From Parablautia muri (GTDB taxonomy: Bacteria; Bacillota; Clostridia; Lachnospirales; Lachnospiraceae): a DNA stretch of 64,000 nucleotides. The notes below the pieces were generated by a model. It ran no database searches and had not been told where the DNA came from. It was given only the letters and a program-made list of their open reading frames with translations. This document shows positions 1 to 8,330 of the stretch, piece after piece (position 1 is the first letter of the stretch; the number at the start of each line of letters is the position of its first letter). The DNA lies in contig NZ_QZDT01000014.1 of the NCBI RefSeq assembly GCF_009917485.1, forward strand, positions 1 to 64,000, given 5' to 3'. The position numbers and the translations under genes are program-made.

Positions 1-77
1 TGATAATTGAATCATTGCCAGATATTGAGTTTTCAAGGTGCATAGCTAAAATCTATGTGCGAAGTTTGAGTTATATA

Positions 78-2501
78 CTATAACCATTCATTCCAAAACC
101 TTTCTATCCTCCTACCAATCTGTTCAAGGGATATTCTTTCATATTTTTCCCACTCTCTTGGGAACATTCTGAGGTAGGAGGAATTGAGGAACCTTTCATC
201 CAAAAGCACAATAATTCCAACATCATCCACCGTCCTGATTACCCTGCCTGCCGCTTGAAGCACTTTATTCATCCCCGGATATTTGTAGGCGAAATCAAAT
301 CCGCTTTCTCCTCTCAAATCAAAGTAGCTTTTCAAAATTTCACGTTCATTGCACACCTGCGGCAAACCTGTTCCTACAATAATCGCTCCGATAAGGCTGT
401 CCTTCTTTAAATCAATTCCCTCACTAAAGATTCCCCCAAGCACACAAAATCCCAGCAGTGTTTTTCCTTCTTCATCCGCTCCGGCAAATCTGGCAAGAAA
501 TTCCTCTCTGCTCTTTTCATCCATACGCTCCTCCTGCAAAAGGCATTCTACACGGTTGGTATCTAAAAAATAATTGTAATACACATCATATATACTTTTC
601 AAAAATACATGGGAAGGGAAAAACACCATATAATTTCCTTCCCTCTGGCTGATAACGTTGTGGATATAAGCGGCAATATTGTAATATTCCATATCTGAAC
701 GTCTTGTATATCTGCTGGTCACATCCTCTGCCACAAATACTCTTTTTTTCTCCGGGTCAAAAACGGAATGGGCATAGACCTCATAATCCTCCGCCTCACC
801 GCCCAGCAGTCGCTTATAATACTGAATTGGCAACAAAGTAGCGGAAAACAGAATCGTACTCCTCCCACGCGTCATACACTCACGAAGGTTTTTGGCCGGA
901 TTCACACAAAAGAGCCTGATCGAAAACCCTCCATCTGACGCAAGCTGTGTGTAGACCACATAATTTTCATCCAGCTTATCGTTTATCAGCAAAAAATGAG
1001 AGACTTCAAAATAAAAATCCAGTACCTCGCCTCTTGCTGCACCTTCCTCATTATCCTCCAGATAATCCTCCATAGCGGCAGAGAGCCTTGTAAGTGCCCG
1101 TATAAACGGTGCCATATCTTCATCGTCAAGATACGTATAGTCCTCACACTGCCTTTTTAGTTTCAAAAGCTCCCTGTTGCACGCCTCAAGTTGGCGGTAC
1201 AGCTTCACTTCATATTCCTTTACCACCTTCTTAAGGGCCAAAAAATCCTCTTTTTTCAGAACCGCACTGTACATTTCCCTGCCACGGTCCACCAGATTAT
1301 GCGCCTCATCAATTAAAAATATGTAGTCTTCCCTGACTCCCTCTGCAAAAAAGCGTCTTAAATACACATGTGGGTCAAATAGATAATTATAATCTCCAAT
1401 CACTCCATCCGCAAAGAGACTCATATCAAGGCACAACTCAAAAGGGCAGACTTTATGCGCCCTTGCGCAATCTTCTACCGCCTCTCTATTAAAGTTGTCC
1501 GCATGAGTCAACAAGTCGTAAATCGCATCATTGATGCGATCAAAATGTCCCTTGGCATATGGACAAAACTCCGGATTGCACTCTGTCTCCTCCATAAAGC
1601 ATATTTTATCCTTAGCAGTCAAAACCACGGATTTAAATTTCAGTCCCTTCTTCCGCATCAGCTCAATCGTATCATCCGCCACCGTTCTGGTAATCGTCTT
1701 TGCGGTCAGATAAAAGATCTTTTCCCCCATCCCCTCCCCAAAAGCCTTTACCGCAGGAAATAATGCAGAGATCGTTTTCCCCACACCGGTAGGCGCTTCT
1801 ATAAATAACTTCCGCTTATGATAAATGGTTCGATAGACATAAGAAACAAGCTCTTTTTGCCCTTTGCGGTAAGGAAAAGGGAAAGAAAGATTTTTCATGG
1901 ATGCCTGCCTTTCCTTCTGCCATGAAAATTGAAAATCAGCCCATTTCCTATACTGCCCCATCAACTCACCAAACCAATTATCCAATTCTTCTTTATCAAA
2001 TTCAAAATAAAAATACCTGATTTCCTCCGTATCAATGTTGCAGTAGGTGAGCCGTACTCTGATGTGTCTTAGGCCATTTTGGATTCCATAAATATACGCA
2101 TAGCATTTTGCCTGTGCCAAATGCACCGGCACCGCTTCCTTCATTTTGTGGATATCTCTGTAAGTTCCCTTAATCTCATCTATGGTCACTGACACCAAGT
2201 CTCCACTGTCCCCATCTCCCTCACTGCCGGGCAGTGGAGGCGGATAGGCTATGTCGCCTCCCTGGCTTATGATAATACCATCCGCCCTCCCCTCAATATG
2301 TATATCATAATCCGGCGTCTTTTCAATGTGGCGCAAAAAAACTTCCGCATGATAATCCGCCCCCATAGTGCGCTGAATCAGGCGGTGGATTCTTCCGCCC
2401 TCCTGCATGGCATTTTCAGGAGCTGTCGTTCTTCTGTTATCTATATTTCCGGAACGCAGAATAAACTCCACCAGATTCCTTACTGATATATGTATCTCCA
2501 T
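78..2501 (-). CDS. PD-(D/E)XK nuclease / DinG-XPD-type ATP-dependent DNA helicase fusion
   Basis: An 807-residue superfamily 2 helicase, likely acting in DNA repair. Residues 1-200 look like a Cas4/RecB-type PD-(D/E)XK nuclease: GRADG near 71-75, DEIK at 108-111, and a Q..CYAY helix at 130-136. The Walker A motif is EAPTGVGKT (235-243) and the DEAH box is at 398-401. Between them lie cysteines at 301, 308, 313, 345, 352 and 357, in the position of the XPD/DinG 4Fe-4S domain. The C-terminal half carries the second helicase lobe, ending with an AAGRVIR arginine-finger motif. It lies near other repair genes. No LexA box was seen upstream. Family assignment is firm; the nuclease activity is inferred from motifs. 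Confidence 0.9.
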   Translation of the reverse strand: MEIHISVRNLVEFILRSGNIDNRRTTAPENAMQEGGRIHRLIQRTMGADYHAEVFLRHIEKTPDYDIHIEGRADGIIISQGGDIAYPPPLPGSEGDGDSGDLVSVTIDEIKGTYRDIHKMKEAVPVHLAQAKCYAYIYGIQNGLRHIRVRLTYCNIDTEEIRYFYFEFDKEELDNWFGELMGQYRKWADFQFSWQKERQASMKNLSFPFPYRKGQKELVSYVYRTIYHKRKLFIEAPTGVGKTISALFPAVKAFGEGMGEKIFYLTAKTITRTVADDTIELMRKKGLKFKSVVLTAKDKICFMEETECNPEFCPYAKGHFDRINDAIYDLLTHADNFNREAVEDCARAHKVCPFELCLDMSLFADGVIGDYNYLFDPHVYLRRFFAEGVREDYIFLIDEAHNLVDRGREMYSAVLKKEDFLALKKVVKEYEVKLYRQLEACNRELLKLKRQCEDYTYLDDEDMAPFIRALTRLSAAMEDYLEDNEEGAARGEVLDFYFEVSHFLLINDKLDENYVVYTQLASDGGFSIRLFCVNPAKNLRECMTRGRSTILFSATLLPIQYYKRLLGGEAEDYEVYAHSVFDPEKKRVFVAEDVTSRYTRRSDMEYYNIAAYIHNVISQREGNYMVFFPSHVFLKSIYDVYYNYFLDTNRVECLLQEERMDEKSREEFLARFAGADEEGKTLLGFCVLGGIFSEGIDLKKDSLIGAIIVGTGLPQVCNEREILKSYFDLRGESGFDFAYKYPGMNKVLQAAGRVIRTVDDVGIIVLLDERFLNSSYLRMFPREWEKYERISLEQIGRRIERFWNEWL

Positions 2502-2548
2502 TTAAACCCTGTATCCTTCTTATATGGCGGCAGTCACCAAATATCTAT

Positions 2549-2600
2549 GAGATGCTTCGCATCTCTATAAGCACGTCTACTTGGCTCGTTGCCTGCGGGA
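2549..2600. repeat. Dispersed leader repeat, family 2, copy 1
   Basis: This segment begins with a small hairpin (GAGATGC TTC GCATCTC). It then runs into a C/T-rich tail ending in TTGCCTGCGGG. It matches 55366-55416 over about 51 bases, with essentially only transitions between the copies. A weaker partial match lies at 59841-59874. It sits just upstream of the helicase gene on the minus strand. Confidence 0.55.
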
Positions 2601-2616
2601 ATAATTGCCAATCATG

Positions 2617-2659
2617 AAAAAAATCTCCTAAAAAGATAGTACGCTATCTTCTCAGGAGA
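2617..2659 (-). terminator. Rho-independent terminator of the HPr-like gene
   Basis: Reading the minus strand, a long stem (TCTCCT...AAGATAG, loop CGTA, CTATCTT...AGGAGA) is followed directly by seven T residues. It lies about 90 bases downstream of the HPr-like stop codon and before the helicase gene. Confidence 0.85.
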
Positions 2660-2750
2660 GTCAATCAAATGCTTCTATAGATTACTTTGCGCCAACAACT
2701 CATACATGAATGCTTAAGCAAGGTCCTTCCTAAGCCTTTCAGGTCCGCAC

Positions 2751-2978
2751 CTAGTATGCAAAAGCCAGACGATTCATCATCTTTTCAAATTCCGGATTAT
2801 ATCCATTATAAGCCACAGTCAAAATCCTATTTAAATCCAATCCTAACACACCGACAATTGACTTGGCATCTACCGTGAATCTGTTGTAAGAGACATCGAT
2901 ATCAAAATCACATCTTGAAGCTGTAATCACAAAATCCTTCACATCATCCAATTCTAATTTGATCTTTCTCTGCATCAT
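2751..2978 (-). CDS. HPr-fold protein lacking the phosphorylatable histidine
   Basis: A 75-residue protein. The second half carries the HPr signature VDAKSIVGVLGLDLN, which in PTS HPr surrounds the regulatory Ser46. The first half has no GLHARPA motif, so the His15 needed for phosphotransfer is absent. The start is the ATG at 2978, because GGAGG stands 9 bases ahead of it; a reading from 3002 would run through that ribosome site. It is flanked by its own terminator, so it is probably monocistronic. It may be a regulatory relative of HPr/Crh rather than a sugar phosphocarrier; its partner is unknown. Confidence 0.8.
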   Translation of the reverse strand: MMQRKIKLELDDVKDFVITASRCDFDIDVSYNRFTVDAKSIVGVLGLDLNRILTVAYNGYNPEFEKMMNRLAFAY

Positions 2979-3265
2979 AATTATCACCCTCCTTCTTGTC
3001 AATGCATGGCGGAAAACGTTTTCTTGTTTGAAGAAAGATTACCACCCAATTCCAAATTTGTAAAGTATTTTTTTTAATACAATCTCCGGGCACACCGCAT
3101 GCTTTTGGCAATTTGTATAAACCATATTACGCCCTTTTATGCTATTTTGCCTTACACCTCACATCTGCAAAGCTTCACAAAACAATTTTAACAGGCAAAA
3201 CGGCACTCCTGATATGCACATCTTCTAAAATAATCTACTATTCATATCCATTATCACCAAAATTT

Positions 3266-4084
3266 CTATTTTTTATACTTTTCATTTTCCTGAAATTCTG
3301 TCATATACTCACGGTATCTAATGGGCAGCATATTGCGCTGCAGCCCATAGCTTTCGCGTTCCTTTATTGCTATAGTATGAAAAAAGCAGCTAAACAGTTC
3401 GCTATACTTTCTCTCACCATCAGAGCAGCGCCGCTCCGGCCGCCCTGTTTCCTCATCGCCACACACCAAATACCAATCCTTCTTAGCCGGATGCACCGCA
3501 TAGATATCCCTTTTTTCGTCATGGATCACGAAATTCTCAAGGGGAAGCCTGTCTGCAAAATGCGGTACAATAAAGGTAAGCACATTATTCTTCGGTCCAA
3601 TCACTGCATACAAAATCCCATTTTCCAGCTCCTTAAACCGCAAAAATTCCACATGATAATGAGCTTCATTGGCTGTAAACCGCGCCATCTCAAAAACTCT
3701 GTGGATATATGGGTTTGACAGGTTTCCCATCAGCTCTTTTTTGTTTTTCATGGCAAACCCTGCCACCACTGCCTTATACACTGCCTCTCCCTTATCCATC
3801 TCCCTGGATGCAAGGGCCCGGCAGATAGACAGATATGCCTCCTGCCCAAATTCCCTTACGATTGTTCTTGCCACGCTGGCTGTCTTTTTTGCATCCGGCA
3901 AGCAGGTTTCATAGACAGCAAAAAGCCTGTAATTTTCTTCCTCTCCAACGCAAATGTGTATCTGCTCATGGGGTTTTTTCTTAAGATATGCGTCATATAT
4001 CCCTGTAAAAACTCCTTCCAGAGAATCCTCGCAGCTCAAATAATATTCTTCCACAGCAATCCTCCACCATATTACCATTGACAT
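3266..4084 (-). CDS. TIGR03915 family DNA metabolism protein (DUF4130)
   Basis: A 272-residue protein with the characteristic start YYLSCEDSLEGVFTGIYDAY and a later HFADRLPLENFVIHDEKR block. This matches the TIGR03915/DUF4130 family, which almost always pairs with the radical SAM protein encoded just upstream here. Some family members are fused to a uracil-DNA glycosylase; this one is not. The gene overlaps the end of the radical SAM gene by 13 bases, so the two are probably translationally coupled and act in one DNA repair or modification process. The biochemical activity is not established. Confidence 0.88.
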   Translation of the reverse strand: MSMVIWWRIAVEEYYLSCEDSLEGVFTGIYDAYLKKKPHEQIHICVGEEENYRLFAVYETCLPDAKKTASVARTIVREFGQEAYLSICRALASREMDKGEAVYKAVVAGFAMKNKKELMGNLSNPYIHRVFEMARFTANEAHYHVEFLRFKELENGILYAVIGPKNNVLTFIVPHFADRLPLENFVIHDEKRDIYAVHPAKKDWYLVCGDEETGRPERRCSDGERKYSELFSCFFHTIAIKERESYGLQRNMLPIRYREYMTEFQENEKYKK

Positions 4085-5352
4085 GCGGCATCATCAAACA
4101 AAGACAGCTGCCTGTAAGTCATACCATCTCTGTCAAAGGGCAGTTTTTCTTTTCTGTCAATCAGATTTCGGGCAATGTAGTTTTCTTCCAGCTTTGTTGG
4201 GTACATCATCCTGCCATTGCAGGTAATAAAATACAGTGCCCTCTTTAATACCACGCCAATCTTCTTAAGATCATCAAAGCCAAGATTTCCATTGCGCCTT
4301 GCTCTTACAATACGCTGGGCGCTTTTAACGCCAATTCCTGGTACCCGCAAAATAATTCGGTAATCTGCTCTGTTAATCTCAACAGGAAATTGTTCCAAAT
4401 GTCGCAACGCCCAGTCAGCTTTCGGGTCTAATAACACATTGAAATTAGGCTTTTTCTCGCTCAAAAGCTCCCCCGCCTCAAAGCCATAAAAGCGCAGCAG
4501 CCAATCCGCCTGGTACAATCTATGTTCCCGCAATAATGGCGGCCCCTCCGGCAGCGCCGGCAGAGACTTATCCACATTTACACTGACAAAAGCAGAGTAA
4601 TAAACTCTTTTTAGGTCAAACTTCTTATAAAGGTTCTCTGCTACCGTCATAATCTGGTAATCGCTCTCGGGAGTGGCGCCTACAATCATCTGTGTGGACT
4701 GCCCCGCAGGCACAAAGGATGGCGCATGCTTATAAACCATAATTTCATTTTTATTTTGGGTAATTCCCTGCTGAATCTGGCGCATAGGCCACAATATATT
4801 CCTACGGTGTTTATTAGGCGCTAACTGCTTAAGCCCCTCCGCCGTGGGAAGCTCTAAGTTGACACTCATCCGGTCCGCTAAAAGCCCCATCTGTCTAACC
4901 AGTTCCGGATCTGCGCCAGGTATCGCTTTCACATGTATATATCCCTGAAAGCGATGTAATGTTCGCAGCTTATACACCGCCTCATAAATTAATTCCATAG
5001 TATATGTGGGACTATAAAGAATCCCGGAGCTCAAAAAAAGCCCTTCAATATAGTTGCGCCTGTAAAACTGGATGGTCAGCTCGCAGATCTCATCCGGTGT
5101 AAAAGACGCTCTTGGCACATCATTGGATTTTCGGTTGATACAATATTTACAATCATAGATACACTCATTGGTAAACAGAATTTTCAGAAGGGAAATGCAC
5201 CGTCCGTCTGCTCCAAAGCTGTGGCAAATGCCAGCTGCCAATGTGTTTCCAATGCCTGTCCCATCTCCCCTTCGGCCTACGCCGCTGGAGGAACAGGAGA
5301 CATCGTACTTGGCGGCATCTGACAATATCCTCAACTTCTCCATAATGGACAT
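4072..5352 (-). CDS. TIGR03916 putative DNA modification/repair radical SAM protein
   Basis: About 426 residues from the ATG at 5352. The radical SAM cluster motif CIYDCKYC (CX3CX2C, near residues 64-71) is clear. Toward the C-terminus the segment RVPGIGVKSAQRIVRAR is a helix-hairpin-helix, a non-specific DNA-binding motif. This arrangement defines the TIGR03916 family, related to spore photoproduct lyase. The reading frame is open back to 5436. Starts at 5352 or 5343 are preferred because a purine-rich AAAGGAAG lies just upstream and family members begin near MEKLxxLSxAAKYDVSC. Two LexA-like boxes in the promoter suggest induction by DNA damage. Confidence 0.88.
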   Translation of the reverse strand: MSIMEKLRILSDAAKYDVSCSSSGVGRRGDGTGIGNTLAAGICHSFGADGRCISLLKILFTNECIYDCKYCINRKSNDVPRASFTPDEICELTIQFYRRNYIEGLFLSSGILYSPTYTMELIYEAVYKLRTLHRFQGYIHVKAIPGADPELVRQMGLLADRMSVNLELPTAEGLKQLAPNKHRRNILWPMRQIQQGITQNKNEIMVYKHAPSFVPAGQSTQMIVGATPESDYQIMTVAENLYKKFDLKRVYYSAFVSVNVDKSLPALPEGPPLLREHRLYQADWLLRFYGFEAGELLSEKKPNFNVLLDPKADWALRHLEQFPVEINRADYRIILRVPGIGVKSAQRIVRARRNGNLGFDDLKKIGVVLKRALYFITCNGRMMYPTKLEENYIARNLIDRKEKLPFDRDGMTYRQLSLFDDAACQW

Positions 5353-5429
5353 TTCTTCCTTTTTTCTGACAGTAAGACCATTCTCCATGACTCCGCTCCC
5401 ATAATACAAATCGATTCGCAGTGCGTTTT

Positions 5430-5505
5430 CGAACACGTGTTTGCAATATCATATCACGATTCATCACAGTAAGCAATAGTTTTTTCGAATGTTTGTTCCA
5501 TTATA
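5430..5505 (-). promoter_or_regulatory. Tandem promoters with LexA-like boxes for the TIGR03916/TIGR03915 pair
   Basis: On the minus strand, TTGCTT (5471-5476) and TATGAT (5448-5453) are 17 bases apart. A box CAAACACGTGTTCG (5430-5443) covers the expected start site and fits the Bacillus LexA pattern GAAC-N4-GTTC with one relaxed base. A second TATAAT lies at 5500-5505, directly followed by GGAACAAACATTCG (5486-5499), another near match. Both sit in the gap between rarA and the radical SAM gene. LexA binding is inferred from sequence alone. Confidence 0.65.
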
Positions 5506-5524
5506 TGGAATTGCGTATTACTTT

Positions 5525-6853
5525 CTATATTTTAAAAGATTTTTTAAATGTTTTAATCCGTTCTAAACGTTCCTTCACAGCTCTCTCCGCTCCCTGGTCA
5601 GTGGGCACATAATATTCCCTGTCCTCCAAAGACTCCGGAAGGCATTTCATATCCGTAAGCTTTTCTTTTGTATTATGGGCATACTGGTATCCCTCACCAT
5701 AATGCAGCTCCTGCATCAGGCTGGTCACACCATTTCTGATTTGCAACGGTACCGGTTCGGTCAACATCTTTTCCGCGTCTGCTCTCGCCTTTTCATAGCC
5801 TGTGTAAAGGGCATTGGATTTGGGCGCCATACATAAATAAACCACTGCATGGCTCAAATTCACATTGCATTCCGGCATTCCGTTAAAGTGGCATGCCTGA
5901 TAAGCGGCAACCGCCACCTGCAAGGCCTGGGAATCCGCCATTCCTACGTCCTCACTGGCAAACCGCACCAGCCTCCTTGCTACATAAAGGGGGTCTTCCC
6001 CAGCTTCCAGCATCCGCGCCAACCAGTAAATTGCCGCATCCGGATCACTGTTTCGCATTGACTTATGTAATGCAGATATCAGATTGTAGTGTTCTTCTCC
6101 ATTTCTGTCATACAGCAGCATCTTCTTTCCGGTGCACTGCTCCAAAATTTCCTCCTGCACAGTTATGGAACCATCCGCTTCTATTTTGCCATTTAACACT
6201 GCCATATCCAGCGTATTTAACGCCGTTCTAGCATCCCCATTCGCAAAAACTGCAATGGCATTTAACAGTCTTTCTTCTATATAAATTGTATAATTACCAA
6301 GTCCCCGTTTGTCCGTAAGCGCATGGTGTAACAGCTTTTGCATATCCTGACTGGATAAGGCCTTCAGCACAAACACCTTGCACCTTGACAAAAGAGCGGA
6401 ATTAATTTCAAAGGAAGGATTCTCCGTGGTGGCCCCGATTAAAATGATACTTCCCTTTTCCACATAGGGGAGAAAGGCATCCTGCTGCGCTTTATTAAAA
6501 CGATGGATCTCGTCCACGAACACAATCGTCCTTTTTCCCATCATCCGGTCAAATTCCGCCTGCTTCATGACATCCTTTATTTCCTTAATGCCACTTGTGA
6601 CAGCGCTGAAATCAATAAATGACGCTTGTGTCTTTTTGGCAATAATCCGCGCTAATGTAGTCTTTCCCACCCCTGGAGGCCCCCAGAATATCATGGAGCA
6701 AAGCATATCCTTATCCAAAAGGTTCTGCAGCACCTTTCCTTTTCCTACCAAATGCTCCTGACCGATATAGTCATCAAGTGTCTGCGGTCGGAGCCTGCTG
6801 GCGAGAGGTGTACTCATATTTACTTCCTGTGTGAAAAGTGATAATTGTTCCAT
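5525..6853 (-). CDS. rarA: Replication-associated recombination protein A (RarA/MgsA) AAA+ ATPase
   Basis: A 442-residue clamp-loader-like AAA+ ATPase that acts at stalled replication forks. The Walker A motif is GPPGVGKT (58-65) and VDEIHRFNKAQQDA is the Walker B region. GATTENPSFEINSALLSRC is the sensor/arginine-finger region, and the C-terminal MgsA domain includes RFASEDVGMAD. The N-terminal SLFTQ peptide resembles a sliding-clamp binding motif. Length and start are typical. It lies directly upstream of the radical SAM repair pair, with its own promoter and a LexA-like box. Confidence 0.95.
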   Translation of the reverse strand: MEQLSLFTQEVNMSTPLASRLRPQTLDDYIGQEHLVGKGKVLQNLLDKDMLCSMIFWGPPGVGKTTLARIIAKKTQASFIDFSAVTSGIKEIKDVMKQAEFDRMMGKRTIVFVDEIHRFNKAQQDAFLPYVEKGSIILIGATTENPSFEINSALLSRCKVFVLKALSSQDMQKLLHHALTDKRGLGNYTIYIEERLLNAIAVFANGDARTALNTLDMAVLNGKIEADGSITVQEEILEQCTGKKMLLYDRNGEEHYNLISALHKSMRNSDPDAAIYWLARMLEAGEDPLYVARRLVRFASEDVGMADSQALQVAVAAYQACHFNGMPECNVNLSHAVVYLCMAPKSNALYTGYEKARADAEKMLTEPVPLQIRNGVTSLMQELHYGEGYQYAHNTKEKLTDMKCLPESLEDREYYVPTDQGAERAVKERLERIKTFKKSFKI

Positions 6854-6868
6854 CCTTTAGTCCTCTTT

Positions 6869-6912
6869 CGAACATTTGTTTTTATTTTATCACTATTGGC
6901 CTCATTTGTAAA
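6869..6912 (-). promoter_or_regulatory. rarA promoter with a LexA-like box
   Basis: On the minus strand, TTTACA (6907-6912) and TAAAAT (6884-6889) are separated by 17 bases. They are followed immediately by AAAACAAATGTTCG (6869-6882). One half-site (ATGTTCG) is perfect for a Bacillus-type LexA box; the other (AAAAC) is weaker. The box would overlap the transcription start. Confidence 0.55.
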
Positions 6913-6951
6913 TCAGATTTCAAACCTTCTGTGGCACTATTAACAGCAGCG

Positions 6952-8217
6952 CTAATCCCATATAAAATAACGAAAATCGGTAAAGTTTTTAACCCTGTCA
7001 AACTCCTCCTGTGGTAAGAACAAATATCTGTAAGGGGTAATTTCCTCTTTTCCCGGACAATAAACAGAAATACTGTAACCGCTAAGCTTCGTCCCTCCCC
7101 AGAGCATATCTGACGGCTCCAAAATTTCTTTTTCCTCACTTAGATAAATCACATTTTCCTCATAAGCGGAAAATTCTCTCCATCCATAATACAGGATACC
7201 ATACTCCTCCTCCCGCCATCTCCCTGCGGTCTCCTTTACCGGCACAGCCTCCATCCCTTCTACCAACATGGTAAAATCCTTTTCCTCCTCATAAACCCCA
7301 TTGGTAATACCGTGCAGGTCAATGCGTATTTCACTTGATTTCTTCCTGTCATAGGAAATCAAATAGCTGTCCACATAATTGTCATTCTCATCAAACCCTT
7401 TCAGCATAGTGTCAAAGCTTATGATTGTCCCATCCGAGCTGAAATGAAGTGAAAAGCTGGTGGCAATGCAAAGCTTTTCGGGTAACGCCACCTTCTTTTC
7501 AATGTCCTCTAAAATTCCGGACAGCTTGTCTTCATAAAGATTATCGTGCACCAGTTCTGTCCGTTTCGTATTTTTCATCTCCTGCAAAAACCACGACAGC
7601 TTTCCATTGTAGGGCACAGCACTTCTTACCACAAGCGCCATTCCAATAAAACTAATGCATATCCATCCTAAAAGAATTGGCGTTTTCAAAAGGCATTTCT
7701 TCCTGATGCCAACTGCTGACAGCTTTAGTTTCAAAAACTCCCGCCCCTCGTCTCCTTGCAAAGACTCACCCTGCAAATCCTTTGCCTCATGATCCAGTTC
7801 TATGTTAAAAAAGTGCCCTTCTTTATCAGCAAGGCAGCATCCTTTCTTATTCCAGCGATAATACACAAGGTCGGAAAAGGGAATCTCTTTGCAGTAATCG
7901 TTAATCTGCACGGTCAATTCTCCATCTTTTACGAAAAACCTCTGATAGGTAAAGGGCAGGCTGTTTTTCTGATATTTGCTGCAGGAGAAAAGAAACCTTA
8001 AAAATAGTATGAAGAAAACGACGGTGCATACAAGCAGCACTGGTACATTCTTTTTTATTCTTCCATACTGACATAAAGAGTAGAGATGAAACCATGTTAT
8101 TCCACCTAAAAGTAAAACCGGAATACGGCAAAAAAAGCGGTAGAACATCTCTTTACGGATTCTTCTTTTAAAGGCTTTTTCTGTATTAAGCTGTATGAAT
8201 TTCGTTCCTTTTACCAA
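6952..8217 (-). CDS. YcxB-like membrane protein with a large C-terminal domain
   Basis: 421 residues. Two hydrophobic helices lie near residues 30-50 and 57-75. A region about 80-165 resembles the YcxB-like domain (FTYQRFFVKDGELTVQ, IPFSDLVYYRW, FFNIELD). A third membrane segment lies near 180-200, followed by a roughly 220-residue charged domain that is presumably outside the membrane. No catalytic motif is visible. It appears monocistronic, transcribed toward rarA. The YcxB resemblance is from pattern only, and the C-terminal domain is unrecognised. Confidence 0.6.
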   Translation of the reverse strand: MVKGTKFIQLNTEKAFKRRIRKEMFYRFFCRIPVLLLGGITWFHLYSLCQYGRIKKNVPVLLVCTVVFFILFLRFLFSCSKYQKNSLPFTYQRFFVKDGELTVQINDYCKEIPFSDLVYYRWNKKGCCLADKEGHFFNIELDHEAKDLQGESLQGDEGREFLKLKLSAVGIRKKCLLKTPILLGWICISFIGMALVVRSAVPYNGKLSWFLQEMKNTKRTELVHDNLYEDKLSGILEDIEKKVALPEKLCIATSFSLHFSSDGTIISFDTMLKGFDENDNYVDSYLISYDRKKSSEIRIDLHGITNGVYEEEKDFTMLVEGMEAVPVKETAGRWREEEYGILYYGWREFSAYEENVIYLSEEKEILEPSDMLWGGTKLSGYSISVYCPGKEEITPYRYLFLPQEEFDRVKNFTDFRYFIWD

Positions 8218-8330
8218 ATTTTTCTCCTCTTTTTATGATTTAAATTCTAACACTCTGCTGCCAATGAGCCACCTGTAATCGTACAATATCTGTTCCTACA
8301 ATAATCGAACTTTCTCCATATTTATTATGT

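Noticed and set aside
1-77. Short inverted motif around the first 60 bases
   Set aside because: TGCATAG and CTATGTG pair imperfectly and there is no T-run; a terminator for the helicase gene cannot be claimed.
78-2501. Cas4-like domain taken as part of a CRISPR-Cas locus
   Set aside because: It is fused to a helicase and no cas1, cas2 or repeat array is present, so it is a stand-alone repair enzyme.
3113-3718. 201-codon plus-strand frame
   Set aside because: It lies opposite the TIGR03915 gene for most of its length, has a low-complexity composition and no ribosome site. It is an antisense shadow.
6882-7139. 85-codon minus-strand frame at the end of the YcxB-like gene
   Set aside because: It overlaps the YcxB-like gene in another phase and the rarA promoter; no ribosome site or motif.
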